64,000 bases of DNA from Paramicrobacterium agarici (lineage in GTDB: Bacteria > Actinomycetota > Actinomycetes > Actinomycetales > Microbacteriaceae). Positions within the stretch are counted from its first letter, which is position 1, and each line of letters starts with the position of its first letter. The notes under the pieces were generated by a model, which worked only from the letters and a program-made list of their open reading frames with translations, did no database searches and was not told the DNA's origin. The translations under genes were made by a program, and so were the position numbers. Below are positions 52,921 through 62,324 of this stretch, in pieces. Location of the stretch: NCBI RefSeq assembly GCF_002563955.1, contig NZ_PDJE01000001.1, positions 1,054,001 through 1,118,000 on the forward strand, given 5' to 3'.

Positions 52921-53273
52921 GCGGCCTCCTTGTCTCGTGTCCTTGTCGCTGGGGCCGACACGCGCGATACCCCAGTGAAGCCAACTATGTCGTTTCGGGC
53001 GCTCGGGCCGTGTGGCGGCGCGAACTCTGACAGTCGCAAACTAGCGCTTCACGGGGTCCACGTGCAGGGGCTTGACTTACCTCCCTCGCGTGAGAAAACG
53101 GGCACGGCTCGGCCGAAGTCGAGCCGGATGTCCGGCCCGAATGCGCGTGCGTCGAGGCCGCTTTGCGCTGCGTCGGCGTGCAGGTACGTCGCACCGGGCG
53201 TCCGGGGACCAGTACCGTCGCCCCGAGGTGCTCGCATCGGCGGAATGTCGGTGCCGCAACATAGCGTTCGGGC
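52921..53273. other. Gap holding only a beta-galactosidase remnant
   Basis: This 353-base interval between the kinase and the DUF4262 gene has no intact gene. The kinase promoter should lie at its left end. A block homologous to the 3' end of the beta-galactosidase gene sits in the middle (listed separately). Other open frames here are short and unsupported. Confidence 0.6.
53049..53195 (-). pseudogene. Fragment of a beta-galactosidase C-terminus
   Basis: Minus-strand translation gives ATYLHADAAQSGLDARAFGP and then DIRLDF. The intact enzyme at 53824-56907 ends with ATYLYVDAAQNGLGSRACGP and DVWPDF, matching at 14 of 20 positions in the first block. Homology stops on both sides after roughly 30 residues, and no start or fold remains. 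It lies on the same strand as the intact gene, about 760 bases from its 3' end, with a DUF4262 gene between. Confidence 0.75.
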
Positions 53274-53747
53274 ATGACTGAATCCGACACAGCACAGACG
53301 CAAGCCTGGCTCGACCAAGAAGACCGCCACGTCGCCCTCACGATTCGCAAATACGGCTGCCTCGTGCAGTACGTCTCGACACCAGCGAAGACACCATCGT
53401 TCGGCTACACCGTTGGGCTCTTCGGCCTCGGGCATCCGGAGCTGATCGTCTTCGGCATGACACGGAACGCTGCCGCGTACACGCTGAATTGGTTCTTCGA
53501 CCGGATCCGCGACGGTGAAGATCTCATGCCGGGACAAGTGCTCAGGCCCGATGACAAAGCACCACGGTTCCTCGTCGAGAAGTTTCCCAACCCCGCCGAA
53601 TACCTCTTCTCGGCAAATCGGCACTACGATCGACCCGATTTTCTGAGCGTACCCGCCTATCAGCTGACATGGGACGACAACGGAGCGTTCCCGGGGGAGG
53701 ATGGCTACACGAAACCCGCCTGGCTGCAGCCGCGCCCTGGCGCATAG
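53274..53747 (+). CDS. DUF4262 domain protein
   Basis: This 157-residue protein contains FGYTVGLFGLGHPELIVFGM, characteristic of DUF4262. It has no signal or membrane helix. It is oriented against its neighbours and lies between a beta-galactosidase fragment and the intact gene, so insertion here may have broken a duplicate. The function of the family is unknown. Confidence 0.85.
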   Translation: MTESDTAQTQAWLDQEDRHVALTIRKYGCLVQYVSTPAKTPSFGYTVGLFGLGHPELIVFGMTRNAAAYTLNWFFDRIRDGEDLMPGQVLRPDDKAPRFLVEKFPNPAEYLFSANRHYDRPDFLSVPAYQLTWDDNGAFPGEDGYTKPAWLQPRPGA

Positions 53748-53823
53748 TCGACATGCGGTGAGCCGTCGGACTCTGTGTGCGAAGCGCGGGTCTGCCGCCA
53801 GCCTTTGCGCGCGGGCTGCGGAG

Positions 53824-56800
53824 TTACAGCCCCGTGAAGCGCAGCGTGATCGTGCGGGCCTCCGGCCGCAGCAGGAAGTCGGGCCACACGTCTGGGCCGC
53901 AGGCACGTGAGCCGAGGCCGTTCTGCGCCGCGTCGACATACAGGTACGTCGCATCGTTCTGCGGCAGCTCGTGCGGATGCCGGGCGGCGTCAAGCTGCTG
54001 CGCCGTGTGGCGCGTCAGGGTGAAGCCGGGCCTGCGGCCGTTCGCGTCTGCCGCAGCATCCATGCGCAGCCACGCCGTGCCCGTGCTCGGCCCGTGACCG
54101 GCGCCGGTGCCGTCAGCGCTGCCGCCCCCGTTGATAGTGAGCGAGCGCACGTCGCTGCGGTGACCGGTCTCTTGCGGGCGCGAGTAATCGACGGTCAGCT
54201 CGTCGAGCGGGGCGTCGAAACGACCAACACGTGCGGCGTGCCTGCTGTCTGGATACGACTCGAGGGGGCCGGTGCCGAACCACGAGGCGCCCTCGACGTC
54301 GCCGGGCAGATCGAACCGCAGCCCGAGGCGCGGCCACACCGTGTCCCATCCGCTCGTCGGTGTGATGTCGGCCCTCAGCCACAGCTCGCCGTCGACGAGC
54401 TGCCAGCGTTCGTCTGTGACGACCGAGTCGCGGGAGTTTGCGGCGGCCCACCGGCGGCGCACATGCACGGCGGTGTCGCCCGTCTCGACGAGCTCGATGC
54501 GTGATGTGAGTCGGTCAAGTCCGGCGTCGCGCCAGATTGTGTCGTAGGCGGGAGCCGGTTCGCCGTCTCCGTTGTTGAGCCACGGGTCGATGCGCTCGTA
54601 CGAGCCGCGTCCCTGCCCGCGATCATTGTCTGTCGGGCCGCGCCACAGCTCGAGCCTCGGACCAGACACCGGCTGCCCCGCGAGTTCCACGAGCTGCCCG
54701 TGCTCGAAGCGCGCCGGCCCGAGCACGAGGTGTGCCGCGACGTCAGCTGAGACGCCGGATGCTGCCAGCCGCGGTGCCGTGAGAGTTGATCGCTGCGGTG
54801 CGAGGTCGACTTGCGTGAACACGATTCCGTGGCCAGAGGGCGCCCACACGGCATCGTCGCGCAGCACGGCCTCGACCGTCAGCCACACTTCGCCCTCGTC
54901 GGGCACGTCGAGTGCGGGCATGGCCACGCTCGCGCGCGACCCTGCGGCGACAGCATCCACCTCGATCACCCCGCTCGACGACTCGACGCCGTCGGCCTCG
55001 ACGCGCCAGCGGAACTCGAGGTCGCCGGTGTCAGCTGAATGCCTGCGGTTCTCGACGTGCAGCACGAGTGCTCCGTCGTCGCCGCGCACAACCGCGAGCC
55101 GCACAGGCGCGACGACCTGCTTGTACTCGTGCAGCCCCGGCGACGGCGTGTTGTCAGAGAGCACCATGCCGTCCATGACGAAGTTGCCGTCGTGAACGAC
55201 CTCGCCAAAGTCGCCTCCGTAGCCGAAGTACTCGGTGCCGTCGGCGTCGTGCGTGCGCAGGCCGTGGTCGCGCCACTCCCACACGAAGCCGCCGTGCAGG
55301 CGCGGATGCTGCCACACGAGGTCCTCGTACTGGTCGATGGCTCCAGGCCCGTTGCCCATCGCGTGAATGTACTCGCAGAGAATGAACGGCTTCGTGCGCT
55401 GCCGCGCCGACTCGGGCGCCGTGCAGCCCAGCAACAGCGACCGCGAGTCGTCGCGCCCGATCGCGTCTGTCTCGGGAACCGACGAGTACATGCGCGAATA
55501 GACGTCGGTGTACGCACCCGTGTAGTCGCCCTCGTAGTGCACGGGACGCTCGGGGTCGCGGTCGTGCACCCACGCCGACATGGCGGCGAGGTTCTGCCCC
55601 GTTCCCGACTCGTTGCCGAGCGACCACATGACGATCGACGGGTGGTTCTTGTCGCGCTCGACGGTGCGCTCGATGCGGTCGAGGTAGGCGTCACGCCAGG
55701 CTGGGTCGTCGCTCGGGTTGCCGGCCCAGCCGCCGTGCTCGAAGCCGTGCGTCTCGAGGTCGCACTCGAGAATCACCCAGAAGCCCAGCTCGTCGGCGAT
55801 GTCGAGAACCCGCGGATGCGGCGGGTAGTGGCTCGTGCGAATCGCGTTGACGTTGAACCGCTTCATGAGCGCGAGGTCGGCGCGCGTCCACTCCTCGTCG
55901 AACACGCGGCCGCGGTCAGGGTGCGTCTCATGGCGGTTGACCCCGTGGAACACCACGCGCTCGCCGTTGACGAGAAACTGGTCGCCCTCGATGCGCACTG
56001 TGCGGAACCCCAGACGCAGCGATACCGTCTCGCCGGCACTCGACACGACGGCGTCGTACAGCCGCGGCGTCTCGGCGCTCCAGGGCTCCACGGCGTCCAC
56101 GCGCACGGGCGCGATGTCGGCGGGCGACGCCCACTCGACGTCGACACCGAGTTCGGCAACGCGCAGGGAGACGGGGAAGGCGGCATCGGATGCTGTCAGC
56201 TGCGGCGTGATCAGGCCGGAGCCGTCCTCGCCGAGACCTGCGCGAAGCCACACGTCGTCGATGCAACCGGCCGGGCGTGCCTGCAGCGTGACGTCGCGGA
56301 AGATGCCCGGCAGCCACCACTGATCCTGGTCTTCGACATAGCTCGCTGCCGACCACTGGTGCACGCGAACGGCGATCGTGTTCTCGCCTGTGGCGACAGC
56401 ATCCGTCACATCGAACTCCTGCGCCAGCCGGCTGCCCGAGCCGACGCCGATCTCGATGCCGTTCACCCACACCTTGTACCGCGACTCGACGCCGTCGAAG
56501 CGCAGCAGCACCTGCGCAGCATCCGACCACTGAGCTGGCACCTCGAATGTGCGCCGGTAATCGCCGGTTGGGTTCTCGTCTGGCACGTTCGGGGCGTCGA
56601 TGGCAAACGGAAACTGCACGTTCGTGTAGATCGGCGCGCCGTATGAGCCGTCGCCCCGCAGCACCCAGTGAGAAGGAACCGGGATGCTGCTCCATGACGC
56701 GTCGTCGAAATCGGTGCGAGAGACATCGTCGACGCCCTCGCCTGCGGGCAGCACGCCCGCAGCCCCCACCTCACCTGGCGCACCGGACAGCAGGCGGAAC

Positions 56801-56907
56801 CGCCAGTCGCCGTTGAGCGACAGAGTCGGCGCATCCGTGTGCAGCCAGGACCGCGCCGGTGTGCGAGCGCCAGACCCGGGGCCGGGATCGGTGAGGTACG
56901 ACGTCAT
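53824..56907 (-). CDS. lacZ: GH2 beta-galactosidase (LacZ type)
   Basis: This 1027-residue enzyme has the full five-domain LacZ length. The acid/base is in GNESGTG (Glu433) and the nucleophile in CEYIHAMGNG (Glu512), equivalent to E. coli Glu461 and Glu537. HGVNRHETHP and RTSHYPPHP are also present. No signal peptide is seen, so it is cytoplasmic. The ATG shares one base with the stop of the permease gene upstream, making it the last gene of a TetR-controlled operon that imports and splits beta-galactosides. Confidence 0.95.
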   Translation of the reverse strand: MTSYLTDPGPGSGARTPARSWLHTDAPTLSLNGDWRFRLLSGAPGEVGAAGVLPAGEGVDDVSRTDFDDASWSSIPVPSHWVLRGDGSYGAPIYTNVQFPFAIDAPNVPDENPTGDYRRTFEVPAQWSDAAQVLLRFDGVESRYKVWVNGIEIGVGSGSRLAQEFDVTDAVATGENTIAVRVHQWSAASYVEDQDQWWLPGIFRDVTLQARPAGCIDDVWLRAGLGEDGSGLITPQLTASDAAFPVSLRVAELGVDVEWASPADIAPVRVDAVEPWSAETPRLYDAVVSSAGETVSLRLGFRTVRIEGDQFLVNGERVVFHGVNRHETHPDRGRVFDEEWTRADLALMKRFNVNAIRTSHYPPHPRVLDIADELGFWVILECDLETHGFEHGGWAGNPSDDPAWRDAYLDRIERTVERDKNHPSIVMWSLGNESGTGQNLAAMSAWVHDRDPERPVHYEGDYTGAYTDVYSRMYSSVPETDAIGRDDSRSLLLGCTAPESARQRTKPFILCEYIHAMGNGPGAIDQYEDLVWQHPRLHGGFVWEWRDHGLRTHDADGTEYFGYGGDFGEVVHDGNFVMDGMVLSDNTPSPGLHEYKQVVAPVRLAVVRGDDGALVLHVENRRHSADTGDLEFRWRVEADGVESSSGVIEVDAVAAGSRASVAMPALDVPDEGEVWLTVEAVLRDDAVWAPSGHGIVFTQVDLAPQRSTLTAPRLAASGVSADVAAHLVLGPARFEHGQLVELAGQPVSGPRLELWRGPTDNDRGQGRGSYERIDPWLNNGDGEPAPAYDTIWRDAGLDRLTSRIELVETGDTAVHVRRRWAAANSRDSVVTDERWQLVDGELWLRADITPTSGWDTVWPRLGLRFDLPGDVEGASWFGTGPLESYPDSRHAARVGRFDAPLDELTVDYSRPQETGHRSDVRSLTINGGGSADGTGAGHGPSTGTAWLRMDAAADANGRRPGFTLTRHTAQQLDAARHPHELPQNDATYLYVDAAQNGLGSRACGPDVWPDFLLRPEARTITLRFTGL

Positions 56908-57815
56908 TACTTGACAGCTCCTTCTGTGAGGCCGCCGCGCCAGAAGCGCTGCAGCACGATCATTGCGATGGCGAGGGGGATCACCGAGAGCAGCACGCCG
57001 CCGGTCGTGAGCTCGTAGAACTCGGGCAGACGGTCGACCTGGCTGAGCCAGTTGTTGAGGCCGAGGGTGATGGGGTACAGCTTCGAGTCTGACAGCATCA
57101 CGAGCGGCAGAAAGTAGTTGTTCCAGATGGCGACGAGCTGAAACAGGAATACCGTCACGAGCGCAGGGGTCAGGATGCGCAGGCCCACCGTGTGGAAGAT
57201 GCGAATCTCTCCAGCGCCGTCGAGTCGCGCCGCCTCGAGCAGCGCGTCGTCGACCGTCGCCTGCGCGTAGATGCGGCACAGGAACAGCCCGAACGGCGAG
57301 ACGAGAGACGGAATGAGCACGCTCCAGTACGTGTTCGCGATGCCCAACTGGCTGAACAGCAGAAACAGCGGGAGCGCCGTTGCCGTCGCCGGCACGAGCA
57401 CGCCGCCGAGGATCGTTCCGAAAACGAGGTTGCTTCCGCGGAACCGGTACTTCGCGAGTGCGTAGCCGCCGGCTGCCGCGAAGTACGTCGCGAGCAGCGC
57501 GCCGACTCCGGCGTACAGAATCGAGTTGAGAAACCAGCGCACGAAGATGCCGCCGCCGTACGTCAGCACCTGCACGAGGTTGTCCCACAGCGCGAACGTC
57601 GGAGCAAACCAGAACCCGTACGTCGAAAAAAGGTCTTCTGTCGTCTTCGTCGTCGCGACGAACACCCAGTACACGGGAACGATGAAGTACAGCGCGACGA
57701 TCACGAGAATCGCCGTCACGATGATTGTCGATGACCGGCGCCGGCCCGCGGCACGGTTGGGAGCCGCGTCGGGCTTCACAGCACTCATCTGCGAGGTCTT
57801 GAGTGTCGTCGTCAT
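56907..57815 (-). CDS. Carbohydrate ABC transporter permease (MalG type)
   Basis: This 302-residue membrane protein has about six helices and an EAA loop EAARLDGAGEIRIFHTVGLR. The ATG at 57815 has AGGAAGAG upstream and overlaps the stop of the MalF-type permease in ATGA. It belongs to the importer feeding the GH2 enzyme. As with the first sugar operon, no ATPase is present locally. Confidence 0.92.
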   Translation of the reverse strand: MTTTLKTSQMSAVKPDAAPNRAAGRRRSSTIIVTAILVIVALYFIVPVYWVFVATTKTTEDLFSTYGFWFAPTFALWDNLVQVLTYGGGIFVRWFLNSILYAGVGALLATYFAAAGGYALAKYRFRGSNLVFGTILGGVLVPATATALPLFLLFSQLGIANTYWSVLIPSLVSPFGLFLCRIYAQATVDDALLEAARLDGAGEIRIFHTVGLRILTPALVTVFLFQLVAIWNNYFLPLVMLSDSKLYPITLGLNNWLSQVDRLPEFYELTTGGVLLSVIPLAIAMIVLQRFWRGGLTEGAVK

Positions 57816-58756
57816 TTGCTCTTCCTGTTCGTCAGGCGGAGGAACGCGAACGAGAGAACGAACGCGACGACCGCGATGAGCACTGCCTGTGCTGCGGCGA
57901 CGTTGTAGTCGTTGTAGGCGAACGCCGTCGTGTACGCCGACAGGTTGGGGGTGTACTGACTGTCGATCGCCGGTGCGACGGTCTGCAGCACTTGCGGCTC
58001 GGCGAACAGCTGCAGCGTTCCGATGATTGAGAACACCGTGGTCAGCACCAGGGCTGGCGCGATGAGCGGAATCTGGATGCTGAAGGCAATACGCCATGCG
58101 CCCGCTCCATCGACCCGCGCGGCCTCGTATAGCTCGCCTGGGATCGATTTGAGCTGCGCGATGATAATGAGCATGTTGTAGCCCGTGTAGCTCCACGTGA
58201 CGATGTTGGCGATCGACCAGAGCACGGTTCCGGCGCCGAGGAAGTCCACGTCGAGTCCCATCCAGCTCGCCACGTCGATGACGGGGCTGAGGCCGGGAAC
58301 GTAGAGGAACGACCACAAGATGGTCGCGATGACGCCGGGTACGCCGTACGGCATGAAGTACGCGGCGCGGAAGAGCCCGGGCCAGCGGGCGGATGCTGAT
58401 TCAAGCAGCAGCGCGAGCACGGTCGCCGCCACGATCATGACGGGAACCTGCACGATGCCGAAGAGGATCATGCGCCCGATCGAGGCGATGAAGTTGCCGT
58501 CGGCGAGGGCGAGAGCGTAGTTGTCGAACCAGGCGAACTCGCTGGTCACTCCCTGCTCGCCGAAGAGTCCGCTTCGGGTGACCTTGGTGAAGCTCGATCC
58601 GATGGCCACGAGGATCGGGAGAATGAACGTGAAGATGAACAGCGCGAGAAACGGCGCCAGCAGGAGCCACGGCGCTCGTGCTGTCGCGCCCGAGCGTGTT
58701 CCCTTCTGCTGAGCCGTTGCATCGCGTGTCGTCATGCGCTCTGTTGCGGTGCTCAT
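57812..58756 (-). CDS. Carbohydrate ABC transporter permease (MalF type)
   Basis: This 314-residue membrane protein has six helices and the loop EAARVDGAGAWRIAFSIQIP. It starts at the ATG at 58756 inside the stop of the binding protein gene. It is the first membrane subunit of the beta-galactoside importer. The N-terminal 30 residues are polar and cytoplasmic. Confidence 0.92.
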   Translation of the reverse strand: MSTATERMTTRDATAQQKGTRSGATARAPWLLLAPFLALFIFTFILPILVAIGSSFTKVTRSGLFGEQGVTSEFAWFDNYALALADGNFIASIGRMILFGIVQVPVMIVAATVLALLLESASARWPGLFRAAYFMPYGVPGVIATILWSFLYVPGLSPVIDVASWMGLDVDFLGAGTVLWSIANIVTWSYTGYNMLIIIAQLKSIPGELYEAARVDGAGAWRIAFSIQIPLIAPALVLTTVFSIIGTLQLFAEPQVLQTVAPAIDSQYTPNLSAYTTAFAYNDYNVAAAQAVLIAVVAFVLSFAFLRLTNRKSK

Positions 58757-60093
58757 GCCTGCTCCTTTCGGATGCTGAGGCCCTTGTGCCTGAACGCCTC
58801 GATGATCTCTTTCTCGGCGTACGCGACGGCGTCGACGAGCGTGCCTCCTGACGCTTTGCGCCGGAATCCGTCGGAGAGGATGTTGAACGACTGCTGTGTG
58901 ACGGGCCACCACGACCAGTCAGGATTCTGCTGCTTGGTCGCGGGCACGAATACCTCTTCGTTGTAGTTCTGGCCGCTGAAGAACTCTGAGGGCTCCTTGC
59001 GAGCTGCGCCGATGTAGTCTGCTGCTGGCGACCAGCCGATGCCGCAGTGCTCGATGAGCGCGTCGATGGCTTCGTGATCCGTGCACATCCACACGGCGAA
59101 CTCCAGTGCTTCCTTGGGGTGTGCGCTGTTCGCGAGAACCGCGGCCGTCGACCCGCCGAGGTAGCTGGAGCCGAAGCCGCTGTCGCCCCACGTTGGCATT
59201 GCGGAGACCTTCCACTTGCCCTCGCCTCCGGCGACGCTCTGCACCAGGGCATCGCCCCAGCTCGCGCTCGTCACGGCCGCGAGCTTTCCTTCCGCCGCGG
59301 CGGCATACCACGCGGGCGAGTACGGCGTGTAGCTCGTGGTGACGAGGTCGTTGTCAATCGCCTTGTCGAAGAAGCGCGCGACCTTCAGCGTCGCCTCATC
59401 CGTCATATTGATGATCCAGCCGTCGTCGCCGGGTGTCAGCCACTGCGCGCCCGCCTGCGTTGCGAAGGCGCAGAAGGGACTGGCGTCTGAGATGGGGAAG
59501 CACTCGAGATAGATGTCCTGCCCGCGCAGCTCCTTGGCGAGCTCCGCCCACTCATCCCAGGTCGCGGGAGGTGTTCCCCCGACGGTCTCGTAAAGAGCTG
59601 GCTGATAGAACGTTCCCATCGGACCGGAGTCCTGCGGGATTCCGTAGACGCCTCCCGTGAAGCTCACCTGATCCCACAAGGTCGTGTCGAACTTCTCCGC
59701 GTGTTTGTCCGCCCCGTAGCGCGAAAGATCGACGAGTCCGTTCACGAGCATGAATTCCGGAATCGTGCGCATCTCCACCTGCGCGAGGTCGGGTCCACCG
59801 CCGGCAGCCAGGGCGGAGTACATCTTCTGGTAGCCGCCGTCGTTCCCGCCGGGAATCCACACGGCCTCGACCTGAACGTTCGGATTCTTGGCGTTCCAGA
59901 TGTCGGCGACCTTCTGCAGGTTCTTGAGCCATGCCCAGTAGGTGAGTGTGATCTTCTCGCCGGCGGCTGCCGGAGCGATCACGGGTTGCGCGTTGACCGA
60001 GGTCGTTCCCGGTGTAGCGCAGCCGGCCAGCATCCCGACAGCGGCCGTGCCAAGCCCGAGGCTCAGCAGCTGTCGTCGCGTGACTGATGTCAT
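58753..60093 (-). CDS. Sugar ABC substrate-binding lipoprotein
   Basis: This 446-residue CUT1 binding protein starts MTSVTRRQLLSLGLGTAAVG with lipobox LAGC. The Arg pair before the hydrophobic core suggests possible Tat export. The ATG at 60093 has GGAG six bases upstream; the open frame beyond it is not used. It is first in the operon, directly downstream of the TetR-type operator at 60178-60201. The ligand is inferred to be a beta-galactoside. Confidence 0.9.
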   Translation of the reverse strand: MTSVTRRQLLSLGLGTAAVGMLAGCATPGTTSVNAQPVIAPAAAGEKITLTYWAWLKNLQKVADIWNAKNPNVQVEAVWIPGGNDGGYQKMYSALAAGGGPDLAQVEMRTIPEFMLVNGLVDLSRYGADKHAEKFDTTLWDQVSFTGGVYGIPQDSGPMGTFYQPALYETVGGTPPATWDEWAELAKELRGQDIYLECFPISDASPFCAFATQAGAQWLTPGDDGWIINMTDEATLKVARFFDKAIDNDLVTTSYTPYSPAWYAAAAEGKLAAVTSASWGDALVQSVAGGEGKWKVSAMPTWGDSGFGSSYLGGSTAAVLANSAHPKEALEFAVWMCTDHEAIDALIEHCGIGWSPAADYIGAARKEPSEFFSGQNYNEEVFVPATKQQNPDWSWWPVTQQSFNILSDGFRRKASGGTLVDAVAYAEKEIIEAFRHKGLSIRKEQA

Positions 60094-60177
60094 ACGGTCT
60101 CCACTTCGTCGTGTTGCTCCTGTGCGCGATCGTCGATGCCGGTGCGTCGAAATCGGCGACGTGAGGAAAGATAGCAC

Positions 60178-60201
60178 AATTTCGAGTACCCACTCGAAAT
60201 T
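60178..60201. promoter_or_regulatory. TetR-type operator
   Basis: AATTTCGAGT and ACTCGAAATT are perfect ten-base arms around ACCC. On the minus strand TGTGCTATCTT, an extended -10-like element of the lipoprotein promoter, begins inside the left arm (about 60180-60170). The site lies 34 bases before the tetR start, so it can serve both genes. Confidence 0.75.
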
Positions 60202-60235
60202 CGCCAAAGAACTTCCGGAACGATAATCTTCGGGC

Positions 60236-60856
60236 ATGAGCAACGTGGATACTCCGCGACGTCGCGGTCCCTACGCGAAGTCGGCCGAGCGGCGCAGAAG
60301 CATCGTCGATGCTGCATTCGAGGTGTTCGCCTCACGCGGGTATCGCGGGGGATCGCTGCAAGATGTCGCCGACCGCGTCGGGCTCAGCCAGACGAGCCTT
60401 CTGCACTACTTTCCCTCGAAGCGCGACCTGCTCGTCGCGGTGCTCAACAAGCGGGATGCCGAGGCAGATACCGGTCCCATCGGGCAGGGCCACGTCGACT
60501 TCGAGACGACGCTCGTCGAACAAGCCCGCTACAACGAGGGAATCCCCGGGCTTATCGAACTGTACTCCGTGCTGTGCGGCGAGGCCGTGACCACCGACTA
60601 CCCGGGCCGCGACTACTTCGTTGCGCGGTTCGCTCGGCTGCGCGAGGAGTACTCGGCAGAGCTCATTCAACTGCGCGAGCAGGGGCGGCTGCGACCCGGT
60701 GTCGACCCCGAGCGTGCCGCATCATCCATCGTTGCATTGTGGGACGGCATCCAACTGCAGTGGCTGCTCGACCCGAACGTAGACATGGCCGCCTGCCTCA
60801 AGGATTTTCTGGACTCGATCATCGTGCCCGCGGACGCAACCCCGACAGCATCCTGA
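60236..60856 (+). CDS. TetR family transcriptional regulator
   Basis: This 206-residue regulator has an N-terminal TetR domain: RRSIVDAAFEVFASRGYRGGSL, then VADRVGLSQTSLLHYFPSKRDLLVAVL. The C-terminal ligand domain is helical. It diverges from the beta-galactoside operon and shares the operator at 60178-60201. The likely inducer is a sugar or its product, which is unusual for TetR but known in actinobacterial sugar operons. Confidence 0.9.
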   Translation: MSNVDTPRRRGPYAKSAERRRSIVDAAFEVFASRGYRGGSLQDVADRVGLSQTSLLHYFPSKRDLLVAVLNKRDAEADTGPIGQGHVDFETTLVEQARYNEGIPGLIELYSVLCGEAVTTDYPGRDYFVARFARLREEYSAELIQLREQGRLRPGVDPERAASSIVALWDGIQLQWLLDPNVDMAACLKDFLDSIIVPADATPTAS

Positions 60857-60911
60857 TCGCGCACGGAAAGATCTGTGGCATCGTGGGCAGTCGAGGAAAG
60901 GAGTCTGCCGC

Positions 60912-62270
60912 ATGGATCCTGTGCAGTCCTGGCTGACATTCGCAATCGCACTCGTCGTCACGGCTATCGTCGTCGTCGCGATCGTCATCGTGATCGGTCT
61001 CGCTCTCACGACGCTGCAGCGGCGTAAACCCGCTCTGGGCCACCTACGCGCACGCTGCCGAACCGCATTCATCTCGTTGCTCGGCGTTGCCGCCCTGTGG
61101 GGTGTCATGGCAGCGACGTTCCCGCTCACCGGCTGGCTGCCCGGGCTCATGCACCTGTTCTCGGTCGTCATGATCGCGATCGTCGCATGGCTGCTCGTCT
61201 GCGGCGTCTACGTGCTCGCCGATGTCTCGAACGCCAAGTATGCCGGCGCCGAAGACACCATCGCCGCGCGGCGCATGCGCACGCAGATGACCATGGTGCG
61301 GCGCCTGCTCATCGTGATCGTCGTGGTCATCGCGCTCGGTTCGATACTCATGACGTTCCCCGGCATTCGCACGATCGGGGCGAGCGTTCTCGCCTCCGCT
61401 GGAATTGCGAGCATCGTCGCTGGTCTCGCGGCGCAGTCGGTGCTCGGCAACCTGATCGCGGGGGTGCAGCTCGCCTTCAGCGATGCGGCGCGCGTCGGAG
61501 ACGTCGTGGTCGTCGAGGGCGAGTGGGGTCGCATCGGCGAGATCACGCTCGCCTACGTCGTCGTCGATATCTGGGACGAGCGCCGCCTCATTGTGCCGTG
61601 CACGTACTTCACGTCGCAGCCATTCACGAACTGGACGCGCAGTGCAAGCCAGATTCTCGGAACCGTCGCGTTCGACATCGACTGGCGCGTGAACATTGCC
61701 GCCATGCGCGTGAAGCTGCACGAGGTTCTCGAGGGCACCGATCTCTGGGATGGCCGAAGTGGTTCGCTGCAGATCATCGATGCCACGGGAGGGTTCGTGC
61801 GCGCCCGCTCGACCGTCTCGGCCGCTGACTCGGGCAAGCTCTGGGATCTTCAGTGCCTCGTGCGTGAAGAGATGATCGCGTGGCTGCAGAAGTCCGGAAA
61901 CTTCTCGCTTCCTGTCACGCGCGTGCAGATGGTCGACGGCGAAGCCATGGATCGCAAGCTCTCGCGATCGGGGCCGAAGGCAGCGGATGCCGAGGCCGAA
62001 CGCGACAACTCGGGAATGTTCTCCGGTTCCCCAGAGGCCGAGGCGCGCGGAAGCATGTTCACGGGAGCCATCGCCGTGCAAGAGCGCGAGCAGGAGGCCG
62101 CTGCCGAAGTAGCGGCCGAAGCCGCGACCGAAGAGATGGATGCTGAGACGTCCGTGCCGTCTCAGGCGTGGCAGCAAGTGCCGCCTCCTCGGCCGCCGCT
62201 TCCGCAGCAGAGCACTGAGCAGCTGCCGCCTCCGGCTGACGAGCCGGGTCCGGACGACACGACTCGCTGA
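60912..62270 (+). CDS. MscS family mechanosensitive channel
   Basis: This 452-residue protein has four to five membrane helices. The pore-lining/beta region (ASAGIASIVAGLAAQSVLGNLIAG, then VGDVVVVEGEWGRIGEI) is the MscS signature. The last 100 residues are acidic and then Pro/Gln-rich and probably disordered. It should release solutes on osmotic downshock. It ends 12 bases before a strong bidirectional terminator. Confidence 0.9.
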   Translation: MDPVQSWLTFAIALVVTAIVVVAIVIVIGLALTTLQRRKPALGHLRARCRTAFISLLGVAALWGVMAATFPLTGWLPGLMHLFSVVMIAIVAWLLVCGVYVLADVSNAKYAGAEDTIAARRMRTQMTMVRRLLIVIVVVIALGSILMTFPGIRTIGASVLASAGIASIVAGLAAQSVLGNLIAGVQLAFSDAARVGDVVVVEGEWGRIGEITLAYVVVDIWDERRLIVPCTYFTSQPFTNWTRSASQILGTVAFDIDWRVNIAAMRVKLHEVLEGTDLWDGRSGSLQIIDATGGFVRARSTVSAADSGKLWDLQCLVREEMIAWLQKSGNFSLPVTRVQMVDGEAMDRKLSRSGPKAADAEAERDNSGMFSGSPEAEARGSMFTGAIAVQEREQEAAAEVAAEAATEEMDAETSVPSQAWQQVPPPRPPLPQQSTEQLPPPADEPGPDDTTR

Positions 62271-62281
62271 GCGGTAGAGCA

Positions 62282-62320
62282 CACGGGGCGGGAATCGCGA
62301 AACGCGGTTCCCGCCCCGTG
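62282..62320. terminator. Bidirectional terminator between mscS-like and gntP-like genes
   Basis: The arms CACGGGGCGGGAA and TTCCCGCCCCGTG are perfect over 13 bases, with an inner CGCG/CGCG pair. It lies between two convergent genes and should stop both transcripts. Confidence 0.8.
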
Positions 62321-62324
62321 CGCG

